From contig CM044862.1 of NCBI GenBank assembly GCA_024500155.1, positions 27,121,501-27,185,500 on the forward strand: DNA of 64,000 bases, in the 5' to 3' direction. The DNA comes from Chenopodium formosanum (Eukaryota > Streptophyta > Magnoliopsida > Caryophyllales > Amaranthaceae). The position numbers and the translations under genes are program-made. The notes beneath the pieces were generated by a model. It searched no databases, was not told where the DNA came from, and saw nothing but the letters and a program-made list of their open reading frames with translations. This document shows, piece by piece, positions 23,096 through 34,743 of this stretch; positions within the stretch are counted from its first letter, which is position 1, and each line of letters starts with the position of its first letter.

Positions 23096-23942
23096 TTTGC
23101 TTATCCCTAAGCAAAGAGCTCATCAATGAACATATAAAACATGCCTCATCCCAATAAACGAAATCAAACACAAACGATTCAAGATAAATCTAATGAACAT
23201 GCTTCAATGTCAATCAATCTCATTCATCTAATCATCCTTCATCCCCAACAATTTTCAAGTAGAGCAAACCACATGAGCATATAGAATTCAAGACTAGTGC
23301 TCACACACTCAATTCACATTTATGTGGCGAGTAAAAGAGGTACTCGATCGCTCTCCATCCAACCCCTTTATTTGTGAACAATGCCCTCCCAACTCACACT
23401 CTCGTGTGTTTAAAACAATGAACGCTCAACCTACTAGTCGACTCGAAATATGTCAAATCATAACTTGCATTGATAACCAACACTTTCACTTTCATACAAC
23501 TTTTATGCACAAAGGTCGGAAGGTCTTTAAAGCTTGTAATGTAAGGATAGGGTAAAGGGTAGGATAAATTTAGGAACATGTAAGAGTAAAGCCATGCTTA
23601 AGGAAGCCATATCCTAATAAAACCCAAGGTCACCACAAGTGATGACCAAAACATCTCCAATCACAACTCAACTCCACAAAAGTTCGCCAAACAATCATAT
23701 ACACAACACAATCCTAACACTTACATATTCACTCACAAAATATGATAATATGAAATAGAGTGAATTAAAACAAAGTTTGAACTACTTATTCTTTTTCTTT
23801 CTTTTTGTTTTTTGAAACTTGAACTTTTTTTTTTCTTTTGAATTTTTTTTCTTTTTTTTTTCTTGAGCAACCTTCAAATAGAACATTTGAACATATTAAA
23901 CAACATTTTTTTTTCTTTGCTCTTTTTTTTATTCTTTTTTAC
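23096..23942 (-). other. 3' untranslated region of Athila-like element
   Basis: No ORF worth naming. Ends in a long poly-T/poly-A tract (about 23800-23940), next to which the solo LTR inserted. Confidence 0.5.
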
Positions 23943-26506
23943 TGATCGGAGTTAAGAGTAGGTCGTTGGGACTACTAACCCTAACCAAATTAGAAATTTA
24001 TAATACCTAAACTCACACTAAACTAGTTAGTGGCAAGTAAAGGATCGAACCTAAAAGGACTAAGTGTATTAATTTGTGCCAACTAGACCACTAGGAAAGG
24101 TTGTGAGATATAGAGAGATTAAATCAAATACTACTAAGAGAAAATAACTAAAACCAGGGAAAGTGGAATCCAATTACATCAATGCATTCAACAACATCAT
24201 ACAATTAGAAGAAAATGACCTCGATTAGGAACATCAACATATTTAACTCACTCTCTCACAATTAAGCATGTTAATTATCCTACTAAACTAATTCACTCTC
24301 ATGCAACTAGCCTAGCAAAGGTATGGAAGAATTTAGGGCTCTCAACCAACTCACTCTCGCACAATTGATTGAAAGCACAATTAAGAGCATAGAATCGCTT
24401 AGCTAGAAAGATTCTAATCCATAAAAGCATCACCCATCCACAATAATCAAGAAACAATTTCATACTAATCACAATCAATCATTCAATTCATTAATATAAC
24501 CTTCATCCAATTCCCTAGAACAAGACCTAAGCTAACATAATGAAGAAAGACATGGAAAACAAGGTAAAATAAGAATAAAAACAAGATTAAACAAATAAAC
24601 TAATTAATCTACTCAAATCAACAAACAAAAAGCATAAAACTAAGAATTAAGAAAAGAAATAAAGATGAGAGAAAGTTAGAAAATGCTCATTGAATAGATG
24701 AGAAGAAGTTCCACAAAGTTGCTTTTTCAACCTCTCAAAAACTCCATTGAAATCCAAGCTTTCTCTCTCTACACTACTCCTAAACTAACCCAAAGAGAGA
24801 GAAAATAAAGGCCAAACTAATCTAATCTATCCAAAATTAAAAATGTTGATTGAAAAGTTTTGTAGAAAATAACCCCAAAGGGGGTATTTATAATACAAGT
24901 TAAATAAAACTAAAATAAAAGAAATTAAAAAGAAATAAAACTAAATAAAACAATTAAAATAACTAAACTAAAAACCAAAAAAAAACAAAACTACAATAAA
25001 ATAAAATAAAAGAAAATGAAAAGGAAAAAGAAAAACCCCAAACCCCCACTAAAATTTCCACCCAAACCCACGAAACATCAGGCCCCCAAACTTCTTCTTC
25101 TTCGTGGCTGCTCTGAACTTTCATCACCATCACGCATCATCTTCACCCTTCATCGAAAATCATCATCAAGCATCATCACATCGCAGCCGTTCGATTTTCA
25201 TTAAAAGTCACGCGCGAAGCTCGTGAAATGGTTTGGTCGAACCATGAATTGGTGCGGCCGAACTACGGGGTTGGTTCGGTCGAACCATGGGTGTGTTCGA
25301 CCACACCTGTTCAAATTACAAAACCTCAAAAGTTTCTGACTCGAACTTCGACCGAACTCTTTTGGTTTGCTCGAACCATGATAATTCGTAATTTGCTCTG
25401 ATTTTGCTCTATTTCTTGCGCAAATTGGTATGATGGTGGCCGGAATTTGCTACTGTGTTGGCCGATTTTGGTGTAGCAGTGATTACAGAGTGATGGAGGA
25501 GTGGAGGAGTTGTAGTTGATTGCGGATTTGAGGCGTATTGCGTGATGATGCAGGTGTTGCTGCTTTGGTTGGAGTAGATGTTGCGGCTGCTAGGTGAGTA
25601 ATTTTGTGGTGATATGGGTGGTTGTTGTTGATTGGAGGTGGTAATTGTTGTTGCGGGTTGTTTGGTGGTGAAATGGGAGGTGAGGCTGGGTTGTTGTGCG
25701 CGGTTGTTGCTGCAATTATTGTTTTGGTGGCTGACGGTGGTTGCGACGCTGTGGGAGCAGAGGATTGTGGTGGTTTGCTGCGGCTGGGTTGGTATTGGTT
25801 GATACGGGTTTTGGTGGACGGTGGTTTGGGTGGTTGATTGTGACGGTGGCTGTGGTTGGAAGGTGCGGTTTATGGGAGCAGGGGAATGGATGAGTTGTTG
25901 TTGCGGGGTTGATGTGCGGTGGAGCAGGTGGTTGAGATTGAGTAGGGGAATTGGAGCAGGACAGAAAGGAGAAGTGTGGTGTAGGATTAGATGAGGTGTG
26001 GTGAAGGATAAGACTGGCAGCAGGGGAAGAGCAGGGAACATTGTGCATTTGCCTCGAACCTCGGACCCCGAACACGATTTGAACTTAAAACCCGGAACAC
26101 CTACAACTAAAAACACGAGGGTATTACCACGAAATAAAATAAAATAAAATAAAGATAAAATAAAATAAAATAAAAATAACATAAAAAATAAAATCAAAAG
26201 AAATTAAATAAAATAAATAGAACAAATATGAAAATAAAATAAAAAAAAGAAAATGAGAGAAACTAAGAACTAATTAGAAAACAAGAACTAAAAACTTAAA
26301 ATATAAACATGGAATATAAGATAAATTAAATAAATTAAGAAAATAAGCTAAAAACTATCAAAAATTACTAAAATACTAAAAATAAAGATAAAAGACGAGA
26401 ATAAGCAAATAATAGAAATAAAGGACAAAATGGGCTAAATTATTGGAAAATAAGCCGGAAAACGACTCAATAAACACCCTAAAAGTGACATAAAAGTCAC
26501 TTATCA
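23943..26506 (-). repeat. Solo LTR of a second Athila-type family
   Basis: 2564 bp with plus-strand ends TGATCGGAGT and CACTTATCA (minus start TGATAAGTGACTTTTATGTC, a form I know from Athila-type LTRs). Flanked on both sides by TTTAC (23938-23942 and 26507-26511). No internal region, so it is the product of LTR-LTR recombination. Minus TATA box at 24885-24893 (TTATAAATACCCC). A cluster of GGTTCGGTCGAACCA-type words lies at 25225-25385, upstream of the TATA box. A 262-codon Gln/Ser/Thr/Pro-rich minus ORF (25409-26197) lies in U3. Confidence 0.93.
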
Positions 26507-26511
26507 TTTAC

Positions 26512-27366
26512 CTCATATTGGAAATTTTCAACTTTGAAACACAAAACATCAATATTTTCCAATCATAATATCAAAGAACAATCACTCTTCTTTTATTCCC
26601 ACATTGTGCAAATGATATGCACACCACAACTCCCTCACTTCACCAACTAAATAGCTCCCCCGAGCCAAGCTTGGGACTAGTAACCAATGGGGCTCCTATA
26701 GGCTTGTAATGAGGCTAAATAAACAATAAAATGGCACAAGCAACAACATGGGTAACAAGAAAGGAATAAATGTATCTAATATCATCTGAAGGCTACCTAA
26801 GAGAACAAATGCCTTCGTCCTCTTCAATGTGCATAATATTGAGCCATATACACATTACTAATAGTTGCAAACCAATACTCAAATTCATTGACATAACAGG
26901 AACTATCACACATTCCTAACCAAATCAACTAGTCAAGCACTATATTCACAAATAGTTGGCAAAATTAACGCATGTTTAGGAATCCAAACTATTAAGCTTC
27001 AAATCATGATTAACAAATTCAAAGAGCTCATTATCATATACTAAGAATCAAAACAATATTTTCTAAGTATGGGACATAGGTAAGCATGATTTACAATTCA
27101 TTGGAACGTATTTTTGAATTTTTTTTTATTTTTCAAATTTTTTTGTATTTTTTTCATAAAAGAAAGCAATAAAAACTACACTAGAAAAGCAATAAATAGA
27201 GAAAAGAGATAGAGAGTTACCATATATACAAGAAATCTCCCCCCAAGCCAAATTAAGCAATGCCCTCATTGACTTGGGAAGGTAGCTAGGAGAAGCTACT
27301 CCTCATCCTCATCCATCCTCTCGTACCCTCCTCCATAGCCCGAACCACCTGCAGAGTAGTTAGGGT
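26512..27366 (-). other. Spacer between env-like ORF and 3' UTR of Athila-like element
   Basis: No ORF. On the minus strand near 26670 it reads CCCAAGCTTGGCTCGGGGGAGCT, the purine-rich spacer typical after the env-like gene in these elements. Confidence 0.5.
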
Positions 27367-28833
27367 TCACATTTCCCCCCATACCCTAAAAGGATCATCA
27401 CCCCCATATCCATGGACTGAAGAGTAGTCCACATAAGTACCAAAAGCTCCGAGGGTGGAATACCCTCCTTGGGGGTATTGGAACCAATCGGGAACTAATG
27501 CCTCGGGGGGAATAGCCCCGCGGCGTGCATAGTCATCGTACATCGGGTATAAACCACTCCCGAGGTTCCTCTCTATATGACCCACCCGACTATCCAAAGT
27601 GCCTAACCTAGAATCTAGGTTTTTCACCATGCCCTCTACTCTCCCTTGCCCCATCTCTATACGGTCGAGTTGGCTCCAAAAAGCCAAAAAGTCATAAGGG
27701 GCATTGGGGTCGATGTTATAATCGACGGAAGAGGCGGGCATGCCATAGGTAAAGGGTTGGGATGGTGGTTGGGGGTAGTGTGGTGAATGGTGTTGGGGGG
27801 AATGGTGGGGTTGTGGTGAAAGGTGAGGTTCTTGAACCTCGCCTTGACCGTTTATCTCGAATGTGTAAGAAGGCTTCCCCTTCTCAAATTTGGTTAAGGC
27901 GGGGTTGGGTAGGGTAAAAGCTTGGTCTCTCCTACCCGATTCTCGGTGGACTATCCACCAAGTCTCACCGCCCATGGGTTGCACCTAGTTTAGGCTCCCT
28001 AAGTAAGCTAGGTCCATGAGGGTTGAACCCACTACTTTCCTATGCCCATTTGGGCTCCATCCTAGGTGTTTAATAGCATTATGGGTCACCAACCCCCCAA
28101 AATAGATAAACGCCCTAGACCTACCCGTTTCGGCCGCATTAGCCGCCCTTTGAAAGTGTTGGGCAATCTTATGTGGTATGTTTAATTTCTCAGCATTAGG
28201 GATCATATAGGATGCCAACAATTCAAGTTCATCCCTCCTCACGTTTTCCGGTTCATGCCTCCCAAAAATTGTGAGGCCGGCAAACCTTTGCCAAAACTTT
28301 GGAATGGGATGTAGAATCCACGTCCCTTTGGCGTGTTGGAGGTTAATCAAACCCTCCCCGGTGAGTCTCTTGTAGACCACGACAATGTGGTCTTGGGAGG
28401 GTTCGATAGGTTTGTCCGATTTTAGCTTAAACAATTTACCAAATTCTTTTAGAGTTAATCGCACATCATTGTTTAGCAATCGAATTGTACATGAGTGATC
28501 AAAGCATTCATTTTAATAACATTAAAACTAGAGATAAATTCTAATGTCAAGTAATCATAAGTATCATGATGCATTTTGAAGAAACCAATCATGCCTATAC
28601 CCTTAAATAATTTCTCTACATGTTTATCAAGACCTAATCTAGATAATGTAGGATGATGAACAAAACGAGTGGAGATTACCTACCTCTCAATGAGGTTAAG
28701 CATCCTTGCCTGTTGTTCCGTTAAGGTGATAACAACCTCCTCCCATCCCGGTATTTAAAGCTCCGGGTCGACCATTGGTTGTTGTTGCCTTGAACTTTCA
28801 CCCCTTTTGTTGTCTAGGTCGTTTGGAAGCCAT
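27367..28833 (-). pseudogene. Env-like ORF (ATHILA ORF-1 family) of the Athila-like element
   Basis: Third ORF of Athila elements, of unproven function, sometimes called env-like. Starts at the ATG at 28833 (M-A-S-K-R-P-R-Q-Q-K-G), then a frameshift. Minus-strand reading then gives the family hallmarks: R-L-G-L-D-K-H-V-E-K-L-F, then M-H-H-D-T-Y and L-T-L-E-F-I-S-S-F-N (28490-28680), L-K-E-F-G-K-L-F-K-L, W-Q-R-F-A-G-L-T-I-F-G, and R-A-F-I-Y-F-G-G-L-V-T. After an in-frame TAG at 27985-27987 the same frame continues with a Pro/His-rich segment and a heptad-like D-R-I-E-M...L-D-S-R-L-G-T-L-D-S-R-V tail that could form a coiled coil. I see no convincing membrane segment. Several stops; dead. Confidence 0.85.
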
Positions 28834-29451
28834 TTGTAGTGAGAAAATTGGGTATTGAAGCTTTCTCTCTCTAAGGGTTTTAAGAAATTATGAGAGAAAG
28901 TGGGTGGAAAATGTAGAGGAAGGTGTGAGGATTAAGAATATGTAAATATTTCAAGGTTTTGATGGATGAATTTGAGGAGATCTTGGAAAGAAAGTGAGGT
29001 TGAAGGTTTGAAAATGGAGGTTTTAGAGAGAGAAAGTGTGAATAAAGAAGACGAAGTAAGAAAGAAAAAGAAAAGAAATGGGGAGAAGGAGGATTTAATC
29101 CTCCGGGATATAGGCGCGCCCGATCAGGCAAGCCTCGCCCGATCAGGCGAATATAGGTTTGCTCGATGTGTGAAATGCGCGCGCGATCGGGCGCGAACTC
29201 GAACCTAAAAATCGCCAGATTGTTTGCCCGATCGGGCGAGCTTCGTCCGATATTTCTTTTCGTGGCACTTGATTTCTCTAAATATCCGCCCGATCGGGCA
29301 AAATTACCCTTGATTTTCTTCCTTACTTGCGCGCCCGATCGGGCAATTATATGCTCCGATAAAATCCATATTTCACTCCCGATTGGAGCTCCTTGCCCGA
29401 TTGGGCGAAAATTAGCTCGAGTCTGACCCTCAGGTGCGCGCCCGATTAGGC
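28834..29451 (-). other. Leader of env-like ORF with CCCGATCGGGC array
   Basis: No gene. Between about 29110 and 29445 lie repeated GCCCGATCGGGC words and variants, the same word as in this element's LTR. On the minus strand a CTATATCC sequence (about 29107-29115) follows the array, roughly 270 bases before the env ATG, which could be an internal promoter. The stretch ends abruptly at 29451, where the truncated LTR of gag copy 2 starts. Confidence 0.5.
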
Positions 29452-31124
29452 ACTAAAGTACGGTGGCGTCCAAAAGGGAAGAAGATAGAGCAAAAGAGTC
29501 GCCAACAAGTTTTTAAGGAACTTGTAAACCGTTCACGAGGTGAAGGTTACACCCCTTAACGATCCAAGAGATCGTCAACTCCATAAGGTCATGAACAAAA
29601 TAAGGGTTCGGGGATGATGGTACAAATCCAACCTAAAAGAGATTGAACCTGCCCTAATAATAAGCCTCTACTTTATTCTGATCGTATTCATGTGCACTTT
29701 CTGACTAACATGCAATCAATAGATTTAACCCTAAACCTGTTTAATCTATGTTGGTTGAATTTAATGCACAAATAAACTATTATTGGCAATCAATTGAATT
29801 TATAATCACAATTAAACCTAACAAGATTATTATTTATCTTATTAAGCGTGATTGCAAGTACCAATTCCCTTTAACATTCAATAAAAGGTGTGATCAAGCA
29901 ATAAAGAATAAATAAATAATCAACATCATTAATAATAATATTAATCATAATCATAATCATCATAATCATATTAAAGCATAGCAAGATCCTAGGCATGATA
30001 CTAACAAGATTAATAACAAACCCTAGCATGTCACTAAGCGATAAAAATCAAATCTTTAGCCCTAACATGATACTAACAATCATAAATATTAGGAAGAGAA
30101 TAAAAGGCATCATACTTTTAATCATACTTAATATGAAGGTTACCCTAGACATGATACTAGGAATCAAAATAACAATCTAAGCATGATATCTACATCATAA
30201 ATCAATTAAACCATTAAAGTACTTACTTGGATGCCTCGTACCTCTTTCTAATAACAAAATACACACGTTAGTAACTTCAAGGAAAATAATAATCAGTAAT
30301 TAAATTAAATAATTGAAAGAGATATTTGGACCAAACCCTCAGAAATTAAAACCTTTCACGTCTAGGGCGAAGGCAACTTCGAATATGGCTAGGTGTTTCT
30401 AGATCTTGTGAATGCGGAATTTTGTATGAAAAAGCAAGAAAGAATTGAAGAAAGAAAAGAATGCTAAAGAATTAATATTATTGAAAATTGAGATGATGAA
30501 TGAGATGAATGATTTGTAGATGAATGGTAATTGGTGAATCAAGAGAGTTGATGAATGAAGAGAATTGGTGAATGTTGATGAATGAAGAGAATTGGTGAAT
30601 GTTGATGTAGATGATGAATGAAAATTGTAGATGAAGAGAATTAGATGAATGGAAATTGGTGAATCTTGGTCCATTAAAACGGAGTTTTTGATACGATATT
30701 TATTGAGAAAATCATCCAAAAAAGATAATTTAACAAAACAGAGTCTGAAGATCGCAAAACAACATTGGCGCCAGCCCTAGCTAGTTGGCGCCAGCACCAG
30801 TGGCTAACGCCTGGCGCCAATCCTGGTTCCAGGCGCCAAGGCCTGGGGTTGGACGCCAAACTGATTTTCAACGCGTTTTCAAAAATCTGATAAATTTCCC
30901 GTACTGGAAGATAAAATACTATAATTCCATCGAAAATGCTATTTGATCTTGATTAAAACTCTGAAGAGTCCTAATTGAATAAGGAATGATAAGAACCTTC
31001 TAGAATGTTCTAGAAGACTAAAACCATTCCTAATTGCACTAGGAATGATAAATTATATTAGGCCCTCCCCTAGATCATTGGGCCGTACATAAAGCTCAAA
31101 CCGGGCCCAGTTTAGTAAATTGGC
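29452..31124 (-). repeat. 3' LTR of gag-only copy 2, truncated at both ends
   Basis: Aligns with about 36358-38033 at high identity. Missing relative to the 5' LTR: about 57 bases at the left (LTR end) and about 290 bases at the right (U3 start). GGCGCC word cluster at 30765-30860. The TATA box has one change (minus TCAATAAATATC instead of TCTATAAATATC) near 30700. An ATGAATG-rich 27-bp tandem duplication lies near 30545-30605. Confidence 0.92.
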
Positions 31125-31150
31125 CCAGTTTAGTAGGGAACTGGGTGCAT

Positions 31151-31425
31151 GACAATCCAATCTCGAAAAACTTGCCAACGAGCCGATGAATGTATGACAA
31201 TCCAAACTTGGAAAAAATTGCCAACAAAGAAGGAGCACGACAATCCACACTTGGAAACCTTGCCAGAGATGACAATCCAATCTTGGAAAAATTGTCGTTT
31301 GAAAAAGATGCACGACAATCCATTTTTGGAAATATTGTCAGTTGGGGATGACAATCCAATTTTTGGAAAACTTTGTCGTTTAATAAGAATGCGCGACAAT
31401 CCATATTTGGAAATATTGTCGTTTA
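31151..31425 (-). repeat. Seven-unit hairpin tandem array in 3' UTR of copy 2
   Basis: Units start with GACAATCC at 31151, 31196, 31239, 31271, 31314, 31350 and 31395 (spacing 32 to 45). Most units continue to TTGGAAAxATTGTC, so GACAAT pairs with ATTGTC and CCAA with TTGG: each can form a small hairpin. The first three units have GCC in place of the closing GTC. Hypervariable tandem repeats in the 3' UTR are known for Tat/Ogre elements. Confidence 0.85.
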
Positions 31426-33492
31426 AGTGCTTGCTTTTGAACCGATTGTAATGAGCCAGTGTTTTAGGCGCTTAAGCTAAGTGAGACGATCTTTTGTCAG
31501 GTCAATCACTTACTACGATTGTAATCGAGACGACTACTAATCATGTCAAATTGCTTATAGGGGCTAATTGGCGTACCAAAGAACTCGAAATTGCTGCATG
31601 AGGTCGAAATCACCTTTCTGGGAGGCTTCGAGCTCTGTCGTTGCGGAGATATCTCTGGCGCCAAGAATTGGAGTAGGGTCTTCCTTATTCTGCTGCACCT
31701 GTATTTATTTTTTACTATAGAACTTTGCCAATCTTTTTAATTATCTTAGGGTTGACCTAAGGCTTAATGTTGCTTGACTTGTCGACTTGACACGACTCAA
31801 GGTATAAACTTGACTCTCTGTGACTGACTCGAGGTTGACTTGACTCAAAGTGAAATGACACATGTGTGACTCAAATCAAAGTGTTATGACATGACATGAC
31901 TCAATGTGTACATGACTCGTGTGTGCATTGTAATGTGATCGTGCGACTCGAAAAAATGCAAAAAAGCAAAAAATTTCCGTCAATTTTATGGAGGGTACCG
32001 ACTTTCTCCCGAAAAAGAAAGACGTGAAAAAGAAAATCAAAAGTTTAAAGATGCATGTTGAATGAGATTAGTCAAATGTTGTTTGATACTATCTCTCAAG
32101 GTTCAAGGATTAATTCATCCTAGGCTATCTCAACTGTTGACTCCATGATGAAAGTATTTGGGTAACTTAGGCACGGAGGCTAAGCACTTCATACTTCGTG
32201 ATGCAATGACCATTATGGTTGATGAGTGATGTTGATATGAAAAGGCATGCTTCAGCGTTGTGTTAAGATTTCATAAAAAAGGGTTCCTAAGGGAAGTATA
32301 TTTGGTCATGTATCTGTGCAGTGTGTGAAAGTGACACTAAAGCTAGGCCGCAAGAGCTAAGTGTGTGGGAAAATATTATTGTTAGAAGAGCCAAATAATG
32401 GTGACTCTTAGGCTAGGTAAGCTAATGATGTAGGGATCAAGCCCCCAAGTCTAGCTCTAAGTGAATAGAGATGAGCGTTAGAGATCCCTTAATATGATCA
32501 TGGTGTAAGTGTGTGAATGTGAATATGAATGTATTTTTATTACGGCCGCACATCAATGTGAAGTTGCCTACGTATCCGTTAGAAATCAGGCCGAACGTAG
32601 CTCTAGCCGAACCTCGCACAAGTGTGTATACCTCAAAAAGGTCTTTTAAGGGTTGTAACGTGGTTAGGCTAAAGGTTATAGAAGAAATAAGGATAAAGGC
32701 TCAAGACCCTAGACAAGCCCCCAAGGTGTGCAACCTTGCTTTTGAATATTTGTATTTTCATGCTTGAGGTTTCTACTGTTTTTTAGCTCTCTTTTGTCTT
32801 TTGCTTTAGCATTTATTTTATTTTTGCAAGTGTGGGCAATCCCGATCATGCGGTCTATCACTCACTTGGCATTCATGTTTCTCAGGCACGGTACCGAGCA
32901 CTCGATAAGAGACGCAATCTGAGACGTGTTCTTATCGAAGATATTTTCATATCAAAGACATTGGAACACTTGCCCTTCTACACACTTTTATTTATTTTTG
33001 CTTGCTTATTTTTTGCTAATTTAGTATTTTGAATTCACTCAAGCTTTATTCTTTGAAAATTGCATAAGTTGCACACCATCCCTTCCCAAGGTTAGATAGA
33101 TGTAGGTTGAAAAAAAGAAAGGTTTATCGTTAGACGAGGCTCAAAGTGGTTTATGAAGAAAAGATTGTATATTTGAAAGGTGAAAGGAGATATGATGTGG
33201 CTACAAGGGGTGCCTCAAATCATTGGTATACCTTGTGTTTAGCTCGACATGGATTTTTTTTCTTTTTTTATTTTTTTTTTTTGATGCAATGCAATGTGAT
33301 GATCATGTGCAAGGAAATAGATGCTCATTTTATTAGAAGAAAATAAAGAATCTACAAAGTTAATCTAAGGAAAGGAAAAGGTGCCTATGCTAGACTTATT
33401 GGGGAAAGAAAAGATGAAAAAGAAATAGAAAAAGAGGCCATGAAATCTTGTCGTTGCAGCTTGCCTCTTGTCTTGTGTCATTCACTTCATCA
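31426..33492 (-). other. 3' untranslated region of gag-only copy 2
   Basis: No supported ORF. Contains GACTTGACTC-type short repeats (about 31760-31930) and a right half (about 32400-33490) that matches the spacer at 1-984 in order and orientation, including GTTGTAACGTGG near 32655 and the CACCATCCC/GACGAGGCTC block near 33075-33145. No protease or polymerase motif in any frame I read. Confidence 0.6.
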
Positions 33493-34743
33493 TCACCCAG
33501 TCTTCTCGCTAGCTAGAGGCAATGGGACCTTGTTTGCTTCTATGAGATCTTGAATGAGATTTTGAAACCTGTAGCATTCATCAGTGGTATGACCGTTTCC
33601 TCGATGGTACTTGCAATAGGAATCTGGATTCCATCTCGAAGATCGATTTTCTGGTGTTGGATCCTCGGTAGGGCCAATAGGTTTGATTAATCCTTGATCA
33701 TAGAGACGATCGAAAGCAGCATCGTAGGTCATTCCAATGGATGTGAACTCTCGCCTGGGTTTTCTTTTAGATCCTTGATTGTCCATGGCTAAGACATCAT
33801 TATGGTCAAAGGTACTAACATTATTGCTAGAATGGGCGTTTTCGAAAGAAGAAGGATTGTCGTTCTTCTTTCCTTTCCAGCCACCGTGGTTACTATTGTT
33901 AGTAGCTTTTTGCTTTGCGAGGTCGTCTTCGATCTCGATACCGATGTCATAAACGGCCTTGAAAGTATTCAAGTTGTGTTGATATTTTAAGTGCTTTGAA
34001 TACTTTTCTTGGAGATTCTTGATAAACATCCTCACAGACTCCTTTTCGGTGGGGACCTCAATCATCTTGGCGGAAGTTTCCCTCCATTTATTAAAGAAAA
34101 CAGTAAAGCCTTCATTCTCTTTTTGTCTTAGCATCTCAAGTTGTCTATGGTCGGTTTCAACTTGGATATTGCACTTGTACCTATCAACGAAAGCGTTCAC
34201 TATTGATTCCCATGTAGAGGTTTTCTCCTTGTCAAGGGAGAAGAACCATTGTTGGCAAACGGTTTCAAGAGATAATGGGAACAGAGAGGGGAAAACCTTC
34301 TTATTGATACCCTTAATGCTCATTATAGTTTCAAAAGCTCTTAGATGGAAGTAAGGGTTATCTGTTGCCTTGAATTTAGGGATGTCAGTGGCATTGAACT
34401 TATGCGGAAGAAGTTCTTTGTCCAGTGAGACCCCTTGCAAACTCATTCCCTTAAATTTATAGTCACTAGATAGCTTGCTTAGACTCTCTTGCATGAGGTT
34501 CATCTGTTGTTGCTTCACGGGGTCATCGACCCTAAGTGCAAGAAGTTTCAGTGTCTCAGTCATAGTAGCCAATTGGTTCTTAAGATCATTGACTTCTTCT
34601 TGAGTTGCCATTATCTTCTTAGCCTTCCTCTTTTGACAAATCGGTTTATCAAAAAGCGAGACTTGAATAAAGAGGTTTTCCTTGATTAATCGCCCTTCTC
34701 TCCTCGACCAAGTACTGTGGAAAAGGAATTTGGGGATATTCAT
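33493..34743 (-). CDS. gag: Gag protein of Tat/Ogre-like element, copy 2 (intact frame, 416 aa)
   Basis: The only long uninterrupted retroelement gene in the window. Residues 45-90 are a Leu/Lys-rich segment starting at a second ATG (34611), probably coiled-coil. Residues about 105-270 are the retrotrans_gag domain: L-P-H-K-F, F-K-A-T-D-N-P-Y-F-H-L-R-A-F, C-Q-Q-W-F-F-S-L-D, S-T-W-E-S-I, F-x-D-R-Y, F-F-N-K-W-R, then M-F-I-K-N-L. The C-terminus has C-K-Y-H-R-G-N-G-H-T-T-D-E-C (residues about 383-396), a variant zinc knuckle with CX2H spacing. I prefer the upstream start at 34743: residues 12-44 are conserved in copy 3, including L-F-D-K-P-I and K-R-K-A-K-K-I. The Lys/Arg run could be a nuclear or RNA-binding signal. 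No pol follows. Confidence 0.88.
   Translation of the reverse strand: MNIPKFLFHSTWSRREGRLIKENLFIQVSLFDKPICQKRKAKKIMATQEEVNDLKNQLATMTETLKLLALRVDDPVKQQQMNLMQESLSKLSSDYKFKGMSLQGVSLDKELLPHKFNATDIPKFKATDNPYFHLRAFETIMSIKGINKKVFPSLFPLSLETVCQQWFFSLDKEKTSTWESIVNAFVDRYKCNIQVETDHRQLEMLRQKENEGFTVFFNKWRETSAKMIEVPTEKESVRMFIKNLQEKYSKHLKYQHNLNTFKAVYDIGIEIEDDLAKQKATNNSNHGGWKGKKNDNPSSFENAHSSNNVSTFDHNDVLAMDNQGSKRKPRREFTSIGMTYDAAFDRLYDQGLIKPIGPTEDPTPENRSSRWNPDSYCKYHRGNGHTTDECYRFQNLIQDLIEANKVPLPLASEKTG

Noticed and set aside
30399..30719. 106-codon Ser/Thr/Phe-rich ORF, also at 37310-37708
   Set aside because: Comes from an ATGAATG-type tandem repeat in the LTR near the TATA box.
31149..31451. ORFs on both strands over the hairpin array, and a CRISPR-like look
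   Set aside because: The frames are translations of the tandem unit. The repeat spacing and degenerate inverted arms, in a plant retroelement 3' UTR, do not fit a CRISPR array.
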